The translations under genes and the position numbers were made by a program. Source: Leptodactylus fallax (lineage: Eukaryota > Chordata > Amphibia > Anura > Leptodactylidae). From it: DNA of 64,000 nt. The notes under the pieces were generated by a model. That model saw only the letters and a program-made list of their open reading frames with translations, ran no database searches and was not told the origin of the DNA. Position 1 is the first letter of the stretch. Each line of letters starts with the position of its first letter. Below are positions 1-10,852 of this stretch, in pieces. The DNA is taken from NCBI GenBank assembly GCA_947044405.1, contig CAMRHE010000035.1, positions 5,243,501 through 5,307,500 of the forward strand, read 5' to 3'.

Positions 1-350
1 AAATGAACTTTATCTCCCAAAACACATTTCAGCATCATTGCAGCCCTGCCTTAAAAGGACCACCTAACATCGTTTCAGTGATTGCTCCATTAACACAGGT
101 GTGGGTGTTGATGAGGACAGGGCTGGAGATCAATCTGTCATGATTAAGTAAGAATGACACCACTGGACACTTTAAAAGGAGGCTGGTGCTTGCCATCATT
201 GTTTCTCTTCTGTTAACCATGGTTATCTCTAAAGAAACACGTGCAGTCATCATTGCACTGCACAAAAATGGCCTAACTGGGAACCAGAGGGCTGCAGATC
301 ATGTGAAAATAGAATATTTGTGTCATTCTCAAAACTTTTGGCCATGACTG
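1..350 (+). mobile_element. Internally deleted Tc1 (DD35E family), 5' end outside window
   Basis: The first about 282 bases match the 5' part of the complete Tc1 at 27768-29334 (which lies on the minus strand), including the transposase ATG at 219 and its first about 20 codons. At 282-283 the sequence jumps to the last about 65 bases of the same element and ends in CATGACTG at 350, followed by TA. The junction shares two A residues between the two sources. The antisense translation of the shared part differs from the complete copy at one residue in 76, so the derivative is young. About 150 bases including the 5' inverted repeat lie left of the window. It cannot encode a transposase and could only move in trans. 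Confidence 0.9.
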
Positions 351-359
351 TACTAATGT

Positions 360-494
360 GCAGCAGCCATTTTATGAAAAAATGCGATTCGTTACCACGA
401 AGCGTGAGATAATCTGGATTCGATGCGAATCAAATATATCCTGAAATTTGGATTGAATTCTACTTTGTCAGCTTCGATTCACTCATCTCTAATG
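360..494. repeat. Possible MITE end (CATCTCTA type)
   Basis: The stretch is rich in TTCGATTC-type words and ends in CACTCATCTCTAA. A similar ending (TTCGCCCATCTCTAG) occurs at about 7605. From memory this resembles the terminus of a MITE common in frogs. Only one end is visible and no target duplication was found. Confidence 0.35.
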
Positions 495-2038
495 ATTTTA
501 TAATGCTTGTTCCTGTTATGCAATAACTATACTTGACAGAGCTACAAAACTGCATGCCGTTGCAATTTTCAGCTCTATGTTGTGATTTTCATCCCTGGTA
601 AGGGTTGCATTGGCCGATGAGCAGTAACTACAGTATGTGTGGTTTCCCATTTATGCTCAGACGTATAGTACTTTATTTACTAATAATTACCGTGTATGAT
701 ACCACTAGTCATTCTCCATGCTATATGAGCTTAGCAAAGCTTCACCACTGAAGACTCAGATATTGCAGCAATTGCACTCTTTTCATTTTATTAATCTGTT
801 TAAAAATGCTTTTTCTTATGCTCTGTAACTTTAGGTAGCCATGAACTGCTTTGACACTACACTACAGTATATCACAATAAACTTTTTCATCATTAATGTG
901 CACTTCACCTAAACTTTAGTTCTCACAGGTTCAGTTGATAATTCCATTAATATAGCAAATTACTGAGGTGCTTCATAGGCATAGTGTAGTGTATGATATC
1001 AAGATGTATTCATTATATTTTGAAGTTAGCTTTGTAACCTCTACAATTGGCAGGTTGCCACCATACTGCTCAAGTTCATATAATCTTATTATTGTCTTTC
1101 AGTGCAATTTAAGTTCTGCTATTTAGTCGAGATCCAGCAAACAGAATGCCAATAGTCTGGAGGGTTTTACAATGCATCACATGATAAAGTGGCAATGCGT
1201 ACAATATTTCTAGAGGGTCTACCAATAATTGCGTATTGGGTTTTCTATTATTTGTTTCTTACTCTTGCCTTTTTGATTGCTTTCCAGGGCAATGGCAATC
1301 TTCTCTAGAAGGTGTATTTGAAAAAGGATCATGCTTCCGACAAATGGAGCAGAGTTCTGCAGACAAGTTTCCAGACTAAAGTGACTATTTCACCCAGTGA
1401 TTTAGATCTTTATTATGTCTTTGTAGAGTTTAATCTGAATGTTTTGCTGTTGCTTGGTAGCATTCAATCATGTATCTACAAAGCATGTAGTTAGGAACTA
1501 TGGATTTACAGATGCATGTCACTCACCAGCATTTGCCATTCCGACCCATTCTGAAAACAGTAACGAGGAGCCACAAGAGCTTAAAGGAATACTGAGTATT
1601 TTTTTTTTTTTTTTTTTTAGCTCCCAACAGTGCTTACTGCATCCTATCCAGGGGCAAAATGTATTTTCAGAAGTTGTTTTAACCCGTGGCATTCCAGAAG
1701 AAACTAAACCCCCTATCCTGTTTCTGCTATTGTACAGTGTAAAGCCACAGATAAAAGACTAATGGGGTCAACAATTTAGATATTGGATGTGTATGTTATC
1801 TATAGGTTACAAGACAATATAAAGGACAGAACAATCCATCCCATATAGCGAGAAATAAAGGAAATTTTCATAAAACAGCAATAAATGATACAAGACTTGA
1901 TATAGAGGTGTTTTATTATTTTGGATGATTATTTCCTTACTAATTACTGATTGCCCTAAACATCTGAACTGGAATTCTGTATACTTTTTCTTTGAAATGA
2001 CTGCACAATATTTTTTTGTACAAGTTTAGGTGATTGTC
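495..2038. other. No gene recognised
   Basis: AT-rich sequence with short chance frames only. A poly-T run sits near 1600-1618. I see no recognisable repeat family or coding signal. Confidence 0.5.
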
Positions 2039-2042
2039 TTAA

Positions 2043-2223
2043 AGGGGTTGTGCCATTATGGACACTTTTTCCCTATCTAAAAGACAGTGTCAGATTGCTG
2101 AAAGTCCCCCCTAAAGCCTTCTTTTGAATGTAGAGCCAGTGTGCTTGCGTGACCAGTGCTCTATTCACTGCTATGGGGCTAGCGGGACTGTGTCCATTAA
2201 GTGTTTATAATAGCACAAGCCTT
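2043..2223. mobile_element. Short MITE with TTAA target duplication
   Basis: TTAA at 2039-2042 and 2224-2227 flank an element with inverted ends: the left reads AGGGGTTGTGCCATTATGGA and the right end is its near-complement. Ends of the form TTAAAGGGGTTGT recur at 17352-17738, and in diverged form at 16871-17320. It has no coding capacity. The TTAA duplication points to a piggyBac- or Kolobok-type transposase acting in trans. Confidence 0.75.
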
Positions 2224-2503
2224 TTAAAAAGCATTCACAAGATTAGATTACACAAGAAGACTGGTTGACAAACAAGAAAAAACAACATAGGGGAAGTGTT
2301 GTTAACAATAATGAAACTATACGGAGATAAACAATTATCTTAACAATTACTCTTTCTCATACTCACAAACATTTCTCCATTTAAATGTATTAAACAGAAT
2401 TCTTTCCTTCTCGCTACACCTTTGTAGGACATGCTCCCAATCAAACTAAAACAGAGGAGTAGCTGTCTTTATATGTAAATCAACACCCATACAGGTAGAT
2501 GCT

Positions 2504-3480
2504 TGTGAAGGATACCAATTTGCCAAGCCTCTTGGCCTACCTGCAATCTCCCTTCTTACCTTCCACTCATGCCCCGTGAGTGCCCAGGTTCATAGGATAA
2601 TATGAAACAAATTTTATATATTTATTAACCCGAGTGGGTCAGTACTAGCCACTAACATATACAGAGTACACATCAGAGGATTGCCAAGCAAACACAGGTG
2701 AAAACAGGCATACAGTACAGAAAATAAAATGGGATTAAAAGATAGAAAAATACCAGAACAAGTTTGTAGTTTGGTTCACTGGGGCCTCACTCCTAGGCCT
2801 CAAGATGCTTGCTTAAGTCAGGAATAGAGCTGTGTCCCCTACATGCTGTCCAGGAAAAAGAGTTCCCTTTGTCCTCAGGTGAGACCATATAACTATCTCA
2901 GTCTACTCCCTGAGTGATGTCACTAGGAGAGGAAGTCTCGCACTCCATCCTTGAAACCAAATAACTATGAACAGTCCTAATTCCTCCCCAGATGACCTTA
3001 TTGTCAGGCAAGGGGTATGATGGGGTTCGTGGTGACATCCCCTTCACATAGACACCAGGACTGACCACCCCCAATTCCCCATGGGTAAGGAGTACTGTGT
3101 CTGGATCTTTTCCCTGCGCCCAATAGTAATGTATCTGGAAATGTGCGCCTTTGTCTTGTGCACTTGAGGAATTTATCGAGTCAACTGTAGGATGTCCTCC
3201 TAGGGAAATATTATCATAAAACAATATTTCCTTTGTAGTTTGGCCAGAGACATAGAGGCTGCTTTCTGCTTGCTTAGAGGCCTCCCAATCCACATCTCCA
3301 GGGTTCCCCCCTGTTGTGTTAACGAGTGTAGCACTTGTATGCAAACAAAGGCCTGTGTAAGTGACTCTCTGGGGATCAAAGAGTTTGATAACTCTGCATA
3401 AACACCACATTCCTAAAGGTAAAAGTGTTAATATGAACACGTGATAACACACCAGGGAAAAATACATAACTGGAACATAA
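2504..3480 (-). repeat. LTR-like dispersed repeat, copy 1
   Basis: The segment aligns along its length with 50355-51641. Both begin TGTGAAGGAT, carry TTTATATATTTATTAACCC about 120 bases in, contain an A-rich stretch with AATAAAA-like words, and end near ATCATCACAA. The two are roughly 60-65% identical by eye, so they are old. No primer-binding site, TG...CA boundary or target duplication could be fixed, so 'solo LTR' is only the leading guess. Both copies keep a long open frame on the minus strand. Confidence 0.6.
2898..3467 (-). CDS. Open frame of unknown function inside LTR-like repeat (copy 1)
   Basis: An open frame of 189 codons on the minus strand. Its N-terminal about 30 residues are hydrophobic and include Cys, consistent with a signal or membrane segment. 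I recognise no domain. The frame aligns with the open frame at 50954-51628 of the sister repeat: both have FYDN followed 51-52 residues later by GVYV and then SPGTP or SPRTP. Retention of the frame in two diverged copies could mean the repeat once encoded this protein, or could be chance in DNA poor in antisense stops. The start codon is not certain. Confidence 0.25.
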   Translation of the reverse strand: MYFSLVCYHVFILTLLPLGMWCLCRVIKLFDPQRVTYTGLCLHTSATLVNTTGGNPGDVDWEASKQAESSLYVSGQTTKEILFYDNISLGGHPTVDSINSSSAQDKGAHFQIHYYWAQGKDPDTVLLTHGELGVVSPGVYVKGMSPRTPSYPLPDNKVIWGGIRTVHSYLVSRMECETSSPSDITQGVD

Positions 3481-3591
3481 ATAGCTGTGGGTCTCTCATC
3501 ATCACAATGCTACATTAGTAGAGCCTCAGCATCAGATATCATAATCACATGTCACCTGCACGACCAACCCCACTGCTTAGTTAACTCTTAA

Positions 3592-4199
3592 ACTCCTAAT
3601 GACTCTCCAGTACCCTTTTTCCGAAAAGTATGTGCCATTGTGGTACAGATAGCCGAATCTAGTTTGGTCTGGTGCAGAGACTTTAATCTTTCCCTTAACA
3701 CAATGCTAGATTGCTCCTCTCCCATAAAGGATAAGCTATCCTCTAAGGCAAAGAGGTTTGACAGGCCTTCCAAGCCCTTATAGTAGCGGACTGTAGACAA
3801 GAATTTAATAGGAACAAGAGAGGCACTCCTGAACACCATCACTACACTAGGATTGACTGGATACTTATGTCTACATCATTGTTTCCTCTGCTTACTCATG
3901 CCCGCCATGTACCCTGCGCCTGGTCATACCAGGACCTGGTGTTGGCTGACCTTAATTTACAATTCCCTGCTAGAAACCCCTATTCTTGGCACCTAAATGA
4001 GTCCTTGCTAACGGATCCAGTCATCCATCTATGGATATTAGAGACGTTGACAGAATACTTCCAAGACAACATGGCCTTGGACACCAATCATGCAGTTAAC
4101 TGGGCTGCCCATAAGTCTATAAGAGGTTTAATCATTAAAGAGGCCACCACACTGAAGCGAGAATGGGCCAAAGTGCAGGCTGACTTAGAATCTAAGTGA
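3592..4199 (+). pseudogene. L1 ORF2 endonuclease/linker fragment
   Basis: Translation gives an L1 endonuclease block (WCRDFNLSLNTMLD, where L1 elements usually have GGDFN), then a double stop near 3780 and a frame change. From 3867 a 110-codon frame carries the post-endonuclease signature PYSWHLNESLL and a W-A-H-K...RG motif typical of the stretch before the L1 reverse transcriptase. The copy is truncated at both ends and carries internal stops. The GG to CR change in the endonuclease motif is further decay. Confidence 0.75.
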
Positions 4200-4590
4200 A
4201 GGCCTACATGAGTATAATTGCAGATCAAAATACAAAAACACAAACATATACACATAATATCAAATAATTCATTTTATTTATTACACAATTCAAACGCACT
4301 ATTATTAAAACATAATTAAAATTTATGAGAGTTGGAGGTCATGGCGATGCCCAAGGTCTTACAAATAAATATAAAGTGCGAATGTAAGGTGCTAATGTGC
4401 AAATTGTTTCTTAGTTACCCGGATAAGATCCAATTCATATACTAATACATCAGTAACAAAATTTCATCAAAAATAAATAACAAAAATCATATATACTGTA
4501 TATATTAGCAGAAGGACCCGGCTCCGCACGGGTATATTTCATTTTTATGTTTGTGTAGTGGCCCCATAAGAATTGGTCAGTTTTGCACTT
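4200..4590. other. AT-rich spacer with GC hairpin
   Basis: Mostly AT-rich low-complexity sequence with no frame of interest. At about 4508-4530 a GC-rich hairpin is formed by ACCCG and CGGGT within GACCCGGCTCCGCACGGGT. I could not assign this motif to a family. Confidence 0.4.
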
Positions 4591-5268
4591 GACATCCAGT
4601 ATGGTAGTCCAGTATAGGTACAGTCTATTTATGGCTGTGTTACTATGGAAACCTGGTAAATGAAATGTGAACTTATATTGGCTAATACGTCATATGACTG
4701 AATATTTAAGGACCTGCGAACTGCTATTGACTCATAGAGGTTATAATTAGCTTGCTTGCTATGGAAACCTGTTGTAAAGCTGTGTGTATGTCAAGACTGA
4801 AGAACATGTGATATTACATTGGTCCATAAGTGACGTATGATCATGTGTATCTCAGTTTGGATAGCCGTGAAAAACCTGCGATCGGTTGTTATGGAAGTTA
4901 TGGAAAACCTGGAGTAAAGCTGTGTGTATGTGACCTTGTGTAACAGTGTCATCCACAGTGCCCTGACCCTTTAAAGCTGACCTACAGCAATGAAGAAAAA
5001 TAGCTGGGTTGTTATAGAAACATGGAGTGCAGCTGTGTGCATGTGTCTGACAATGCCTTGTCAGATTGGAGACGGGCTTGGGTCTGCTGGGGAGTTTCAG
5101 CAAATCGCTGTTGTCTGTGACATACATTCTAAGATTAGAGATGGGTTTGGGTCTGCTGAGAGTTTTCATTAGCTCGAGCAGCAACTATGCGTTTTGCTGC
5201 AGGAGGCATGAGTAGTTTAAAAATGTTTCAATTTATAAGAATGCTGACATCCAGTATGGCAGTCCAGT
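4591..5268. repeat. Degenerate tandem repeat bounded by a 23-nt direct repeat
   Basis: Units containing TATGGAAACCTGG followed by AAAGCTGTGTGTATGT recur near 4640, 4760, 4900 and 5014 with spacing of about 113-140 bases. The array is bounded by near-identical copies of GACATCCAGTATGG(T/C)AGTCCAGT at 4591 and 5246. Chance frames across it reflect the repetition and are not genes. Confidence 0.6.
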
Positions 5269-5269
5269 C

Positions 5270-5560
5270 ATTGGTGTAGCGGCTGCCACAGGGACCGAGA
5301 CATTAGGGGGCCCAGCGGGCTCCTGATGTTTTTTTTTTTCAACAGGACGCTACCTGCTGGTGTAACACCAGCAGGTTATGGGCCCTATTTACTTACCAAT
5401 CCTGGCTCCTGCTCATGGCCGACTGCGCTTCACCTTCTGCGGAGGTGGCTGTGAGCAGGGGTGGGGATCAGTAAGTAAGGGCGCAGCCCGCAAACCCCAC
5501 AAACACTGCTATCATTATACTCTGGGGTCTTTTCAGACCATTTGTCGGAGAACATGGGCT
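5270..5560 (+). repeat. Palindrome-bearing repeat, copy 1
   Basis: This resembles 63437-64000 over AACCTGCTGG...GGCCTATTTA..., TCGTGGCCG and GTAAGTAAGGGCGCAG. It contains the left arm of the palindrome ATTATACTCTGGGGTC near 5516; the right arm is broken after TTTTCAGACC. Six copies of this palindrome occur in the window (about 5516, 12119, 16369, 42281, 44801, 63935). Confidence 0.65.
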
Positions 5561-5970
5561 TTTCATTGGGTACATCAGTCTGGGAAAAGGTGCACACCAG
5601 TATCGACACATGGAGCAGCAATCATGGACAAGGACAATACATGGCTTTTATGGCCCACTGGGTCAGCCACATTCCAGGCCCAGTTCCTATACCATGCAGG
5701 GCTCATCCACCTTCTCGGGATCCTCCTCTCTGGACCACTTCCGGCCACTATCAGGCCGCCACCAGGGCAAGCTGTCACTTCCACTCCTCTTCCTTCTCCG
5801 CCCCCTTGTTTCATGGGAGTTTAGCAAAGTGCTGCCATGTGGTTTTACAATTAATGAGCCTGGATTCTGCAGCAAGTATCCTGCTGGATGTCTCCTCACC
5901 AACTACAACTGGGCAGTGATGCCAGCAACAACTGTACCGATATTGTTGCTGCGCTACTGTTACTATGAAT
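5560..5970. other. No gene recognised
   Basis: Overlapping open frames occur on both strands in GC-rich sequence, but none resembles a known family and they shadow each other. I see no repeat boundary. Confidence 0.4.
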
Positions 5971-5974
5971 AACA

Positions 5975-6362
5975 CATTGTCCCTGTGTGGCGCATGTCCT
6001 TAATCTGGTGGTTTGCTGCTTTATTAACCTCTATAGTGGCTTAAAAGAGGTGCTCCTCATGGCCAGAAAAATATCTGCGCATTCTTATGTCACAAAAAAC
6101 ACCCTGCAACGACAAAATGGTCTGTCTTTGCACTGCCTTATCTGCAACGTTACAACTTGGTGGAACTCTACCTTAAACAATGACTGAGCAGCAGAAGGTG
6201 ATTAACAATTAATGCATACAGCAGACCACAGGGACAATGTATTACTTCGAGAGGAGGAGGTTCATGAGGGAAGTGTGTCGGCTTCTCAAGCCTTTGAAGA
6301 AGTCACCAAATTTGTCAGCAGGGATGACTGCAGCATCAGTGATGTGATCCCTCTATTGCAGT
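5975..6362 (+). pseudogene. hAT transposase fragment (ZBED-like)
   Basis: Translated pieces match the hAT superfamily core: C-V-A-H-V-L-N-L-V-V, an A-R-K-I motif, TTWWNSTL (usually T-R-W-N-S-T-L), and after a stop EEVTKFVS...DVIPLL. Their order and spacing are right for a ZBED/Charlie-type transposase. Stops, a frame change and the R to W substitution show it is dead. No ends of its own are visible, and the hAT-like MITE end at 6359 begins exactly where this match stops. Confidence 0.7.
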
Positions 6363-6550
6363 GATGGCGAACCTTTTTAGAGACCGAGGGCCTAAACTGG
6401 AACCCAAAACCCACTAAATTATCGCAAAGTGCCAACATGGCAATTTAACCTTAAATTAACCAGGATCTGTTTTATATTGACCGTGCAATGTTATTACAGC
6501 CTGTAATAATATCACATGTCTGCTATAAAACAGATACTGTGTGATATAAA
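6359..6550 (+). mobile_element. hAT-type nonautonomous element, left end
   Basis: Begins CAGTGATGGCGAACC with GAGACCGAGGGCC downstream, which I recognise as the start of a widespread vertebrate hAT MITE. The right end (the complement, GGTTCGCCATCACTG) was not found; the minisatellite at 6555-7110 follows instead. Confidence 0.6.
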
Positions 6551-6554
6551 TAGT

Positions 6555-7110
6555 GAAGGGCCCCCACACAGTACAATGCTCTCCGAAGTGGCCCCCAGAC
6601 AGTACAATTCGCTCCGAAGTGGCCTCCAGACAATATTATATGCTCCAGAATTGCCCCCCACATAGTATTATATGCTCCACAGTGGACTCCACTCAGTATT
6701 ATATGCTTCACAGTGGCCCCCACACAGTATTATATGCTCCAGAGTGGCCCCCACATAGTATTATATGCTCCAGAGTGGCCCCCACTCAGTATTATATGCT
6801 TCACAGTGACCCCCCGCACAGTATTATATGCTTCACAGAGGCCCCCGCACAGTATTATATGCTCCACTTTGGGCACCCCCACATTATATGCTTCACAGTG
6901 GGCCCCCACACAGTAGTATATGCTTCACATTAAGCCCCCACAGAGTATTAGATGCTTCACAGTGGGCCCCCACAAAGTAGTATATGCTTCACAGTGGGCT
7001 CCCACACAGTAGTATATGCTTCACAGTGTCCCCCACACAGTAGTAGATGCTTCAGTGTCCCCCATACAGTAGTATATGCTCCACAGTGGGCCCCCACACA
7101 ATAGTTTATG
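6555..7110. repeat. Minisatellite array A (about 30-bp unit)
   Basis: Diverged tandem units of the form AGTGGCCCCCACACAGTATT plus ATATGCTCCAG. The unit is recognisably related to array B (about 16085-16300) and, in reverse complement, to the arrays at 42421-43725 and 44930-45405. It is open in several frames because the unit length is a multiple of three; these frames are not genes. Confidence 0.85.
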
Positions 7111-7640
7111 TTACTTACCTAGTCCCACGAAGAGCTGCAGTCCCACGAAGAGCGTCCTCCTTCTTCTGAGCGCAGGCGCTGATGACTTACGTCATCGTGC
7201 CTGCGTCGGGGCAGAGGTTACACTCTGCAATCAGTGTAAGCCGTGTAAACCTTTCAGCTTTGACTTTAGGGCACTAATCGTGGACATTGGTGCCTGGTCT
7301 CTGCTGTTTAATACAGCTCCTAAGCGCCCGCTATATTTAAATACCTGACATCTGCTGTGCTATTACGGTGGATGTCGGGAAGGGGTTAACTGAGTTTGTA
7401 TTCTCAGTTTACCATTTGTTTTTCAATAGACATACGTTCACTTTGACATAACTTTGGCTCTGTTTACAAATTAGAAATTGGATAGATAGGGTCCCAGGAA
7501 CCCTAAGAGTGTTGTACACTATGTTTTAAGACAAGTTAAAGTGTGGTTCATACCAAACTTGTTCAGCCCGAAACAAACCGAGGACCCGAGCTGCTCAATC
7601 TTTAGAGGTTCGCCCATCTCTAGCTTCAATGAGAAATTTT
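7111..7640. other. Repeat debris without gene
   Basis: Contains TCCCACGAAGAGC repeated twice (about 7122 and 7141), an AAGGGGTTAA word near 7379 that resembles a TTAA-MITE terminus, and a terminus-like GGTTCGCCCATCTCTAG near 7605. Boundaries cannot be fixed. Confidence 0.4.
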
Positions 7641-7649
7641 CTGTTACAT

Positions 7650-8775
7650 CTGGGCCTACATGAGATCATGGATTCAGAGATTCATAAATGCATAGCAGGC
7701 CTCTCTGTCCCAAATCTCCATAAGTGCAGCCAAAAGTATGCTCCATTTATAATACCACGGACTGCCCTCTGTGGGTTGTGTTGTGGAGTTCTGTTTGTTG
7801 GCACCGGCCTCACTTCAGGCACTACTATGGTCCCTGCAATTGTTCTCATACACACTCCTATACTCCGCTAAGATCACTAGCTATATGCTACAGTTATGGA
7901 AAAAGACAAGGTTTCAGTACAATTTACAGATTCACATATCACCCTTAATCCCGATCTCTGAAAACCACTTGTTTCCCCCAGATCTCTCCCTAGAAGACTT
8001 TACCTGGTAGAGATGTGTTAGGTTTATGCTTCTTGGTGACTTTTTCGTTAATAAATGGGTCATTACTAAGGAATACTTCACCAATAGCAACACACCAGTG
8101 CTGGAAGAAGCCCTTTGAACCCACCAGATTTTCCATTTCTTAAAAGACTAGTAGAATCCCTACCACCTCTTTAATTCAAACCACTTAGAAAGGTTACATC
8201 TTTTCAGAGCAATGGATAAAGGGTCACTCTCCTTCATTTATAGTGATTTAAACACTCCCCCAGCCACTGACAAATTAGACTTTATTACAGTCTGGAAGAG
8301 GAATTTGACAACTTCGATGGCAGGATAGTTGCATATTCATCAGTAAAGGAAGCTGGCAGGTCACCCTTATTGAAACATCTCTCAAAATACTGCATAGGGC
8401 TTATTTAGTCTAAACCAAGTTACACAATATATACATAGAGTTATTGCCAACATGTTTTAGGGGTTGCAATAGCAATGGTGACACTCAATGGTAAACAATG
8501 GCAATCAATTCACAGGATGATTCAACGATTACTGGGCTCTGCTGTACCATTCACAGCAGCTTTCTAACTGTTTCCACCCTTTAAGTTGCTCCAAAACGTC
8601 TTGATGTCCGCCAAGATTAATATTGCATCTAACTGGAAGTCACCAAACCTCTCTGTCTCAGAAGTTGTTAAACAAGTTGACTTTTTCATGTTCTTCAAAA
8701 TGATCAATGCCGTTATAAACGATCCCCAACTACACTTTGATAAGGTGTGGTCTCTCTGGATTAGTAGATCGAATG
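7650..8775 (+). pseudogene. L1 ORF2 C-terminal fragment
   Basis: The translation follows the region after the reverse transcriptase in L1 elements: an L-Q-A-L-L-W-like stretch near 7810, LWKKTRFQYNLQ...PLIPISENHLFPP near 7890-7980, a LLGDFFVN-like motif near 8030, and the C-terminal SAKINIASNWKSPNLSVSEVV...FDKVWSLW near 8610-8760, equivalent to the A-A-K...I-A..W-K...P-S motif. At least three frames and several stops are used. The reverse transcriptase core is absent. Confidence 0.75.
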
Positions 8776-8865
8776 TCATCAATATTCCATACTGCCTTGA
8801 AATATAATTATTATTTATCCATAATCCAAAATTATATGGTAGGCAACAGTGCTGTTAATCTCATA

Positions 8866-9534
8866 CTTGCAGCATCCCAGAGTGTCACTGCTTTTATTGT
8901 CTTTATGTTTGGTGCTTCTGGTTATGTTATGTCATGTGTTTTATGTATTTTATTGTTTTGCAGCTTCCCTTATGTGTATTCCCTTTTGGTTTGCCCCAGT
9001 GTTTGGTTGCCCTTCACTTGGTTCATCCCTGGCCTATCACAGGCCGCTGGGTGGGTTTTTGGGAGACTTTTAGTTTCTTCAGGACCGTTAGTTCCTCAGA
9101 TAGTGGTTTACAGTGAGTGTTGGCACTGTCACTCTGTGCCCTGTGGTTCCTAACAGCCCCTGAGGAAGAAGATTACAGCCCAAGGCCTTGTTAAAGACAC
9201 CCCTAGGACAGGGAAGAACAGTCTGTCTTCTTCCAGGCAGAGTGCCAACAAGAGAGAAGGAGTCCTTCCTTCCAGGAGTTATTAACTGGGCCCAGAAAGG
9301 ACTTCCTTAATCAACCCCCAGAATCATCTACTGACTGAGTCTAAGATACTGAGAGAGTTGTTGGATTGGAGTACAAGGCACTTAACTACCATTCAGTCTG
9401 GGCATCCCTCATCCCTAAGTCTGGGCATACCTTATAGTTGGGAGACTACTATCCCATCAGGAAGGTGCACAGGTTCTCAATTTACAGTTGCCACAGTAAA
9501 GTTATTCTGTTTCACTGCATTGTAAGCCGTGACA
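8866..9534 (+). repeat. LTR-like dispersed repeat family B, copy 1
   Basis: Aligns with 12429-12800 from CATCCCAGAG(T)...CACTGCTT through TCAGCTTC, a GGGTTTGGGAGAC-like block and TTCAGGACC. If it is an LTR, TGTCAC at 8883 and GTGACA ending at 9534 would be matching ends, but homology between the copies begins upstream of TGTCAC and no target duplication is seen, so this is tentative. It is open for about 130 codons from 8737, a frame not conserved in copy 2. Confidence 0.5.
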
Positions 9535-10240
9535 GGGGTAGGCTACTCATAATACAGCGAAGTCACAGAGGAGAAGGACGACCCAATATCAGTTCATCTA
9601 AAAACTTATTTTACTAAGACCACGGTAAAAGAACCACAGAGAATTTCACACACACTCTACTGGATAGCCAAGACCCCTGTGCTGCATAACCTGGTAGGCT
9701 CTATATGTCCAAACTACCTCACTATAGTTTGCCTACTGACGGGCCCGTCTAGGACGGCCGCCCCAATTACCTATTAATACCACTGATAGAAGGAAGATTT
9801 TTCTGTGTAAAGTCGGCTTACCTGTGATGCAGCACGGGGCAACAAACGTATAGAAAACTCTAAACCCAGACCTCCCTGTTTCCCTTACTGAATATCAATA
9901 TCCAGTCCTGACCAAGTGGAAACAGGCAATTTGATGGACTTGGTAATATCTCAGAAATGCACAGGATCCTCTGAGGTTAGGTTGCAACAGGAAACAGTGA
10001 AGAATCCAGAGTCCTTAACAATGAAAATAATAATTAACTGAAGATGTCTTTAACTGATAGAAACAGGCCAAACTGTGTCAATAGAAAGTGCTAACACCCT
10101 AATCCTACACTTTGGCGCCAAAGCTAACTATTGTTGCGTGCACGTTGTAGACCACCGCTGCACAGCGGACCTGAGCTCATGCTTACCGACCCGGGTCGTG
10201 GACCTTTTTGGCTTAAATAGCTGTTGTTGATGCAGGGTCT
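9535..10240. other. Unassigned, possibly internal retroelement sequence
   Basis: No open frame and no repeat match in the window. A 12-bp perfect palindrome TTTGGCGCCAAA lies at 10111-10122. Confidence 0.3.
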
Positions 10241-10852
10241 TCTCCACTGTGAGCAGCACTGCCTCTGGACTGTCATATGTTCAGATTATATACGTTTTCA
10301 AACATGGACAAGTGTGGTGTATTTGCCTGCTTCTCACAGCATCACTCCCTCCTGAGTCGCTCCTGCTATTACCATCAGGGCCCTTCCAAACACCATCACC
10401 ACGGCTCAGGGTAAGAGATTACCGCTCTCCACCAGCATCCGGTAGAACGCAGACCCCCCCTCGTTGGTGTGCGGCCTAGTAGGAGTGCTGGGGGAGATTG
10501 GTTAAGGGCACTCGGCCTATCCAGTTATTGCCACTACTATTTCCATCCTCCAGTTACCTTCATCTGGGCTGCAGCAATACTTATTTCAGTTTGTTCATTG
10601 CAAACATTTTTACTATACTTTTCTTTCACTCATCTATCCCTTACCTTTAGTCACCTTGTGTATCACGTTTATTGCTCATATAACCTCATATACATATACT
10701 GATTGGTTATTATTGCATAGTTTATGTTTATTCTTGACAACTTGGATTTTTGGCTATTTTAAACTTTACATGTTCTATAGTTTATTGTCTGATATCTATC
10801 TATTGATAAGCCTGTATTTTATTCTGTCGTTCAATAAATAACTTTGAAACAA
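10241..10852 (+). repeat. Possible LINE 3' tail
   Basis: A T-rich stretch ends in TTCAATAAATAACTTTGAAAC at about 10832-10852, closely resembling the L1-like 3' end CCAATAAATACCTTTGAAAC at about 52557-52576. Otherwise it is noncoding. Confidence 0.4.

Noticed and set aside
1590..1625. Poly-T as a processed retrogene tail
   Set aside because: No flanking target duplication or upstream coding similarity on either strand.
5378..5972. Cluster of overlapping 60-148 codon frames on both strands
   Set aside because: Mutually overlapping, no family resemblance, and part of the region is a dispersed repeat.
8883..9534. Definite solo LTR with TGTCAC...GTGACA ends
   Set aside because: The second copy shows homology starting upstream of TGTCAC, and there is no target duplication; listed only as LTR-like.
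10111..10122. TTTGGCGCCAAA as a retroviral tRNA primer-binding site
   Set aside because: Only the TGGCGCC core fits; no LTR boundary or gag/pol sequence adjoins it.
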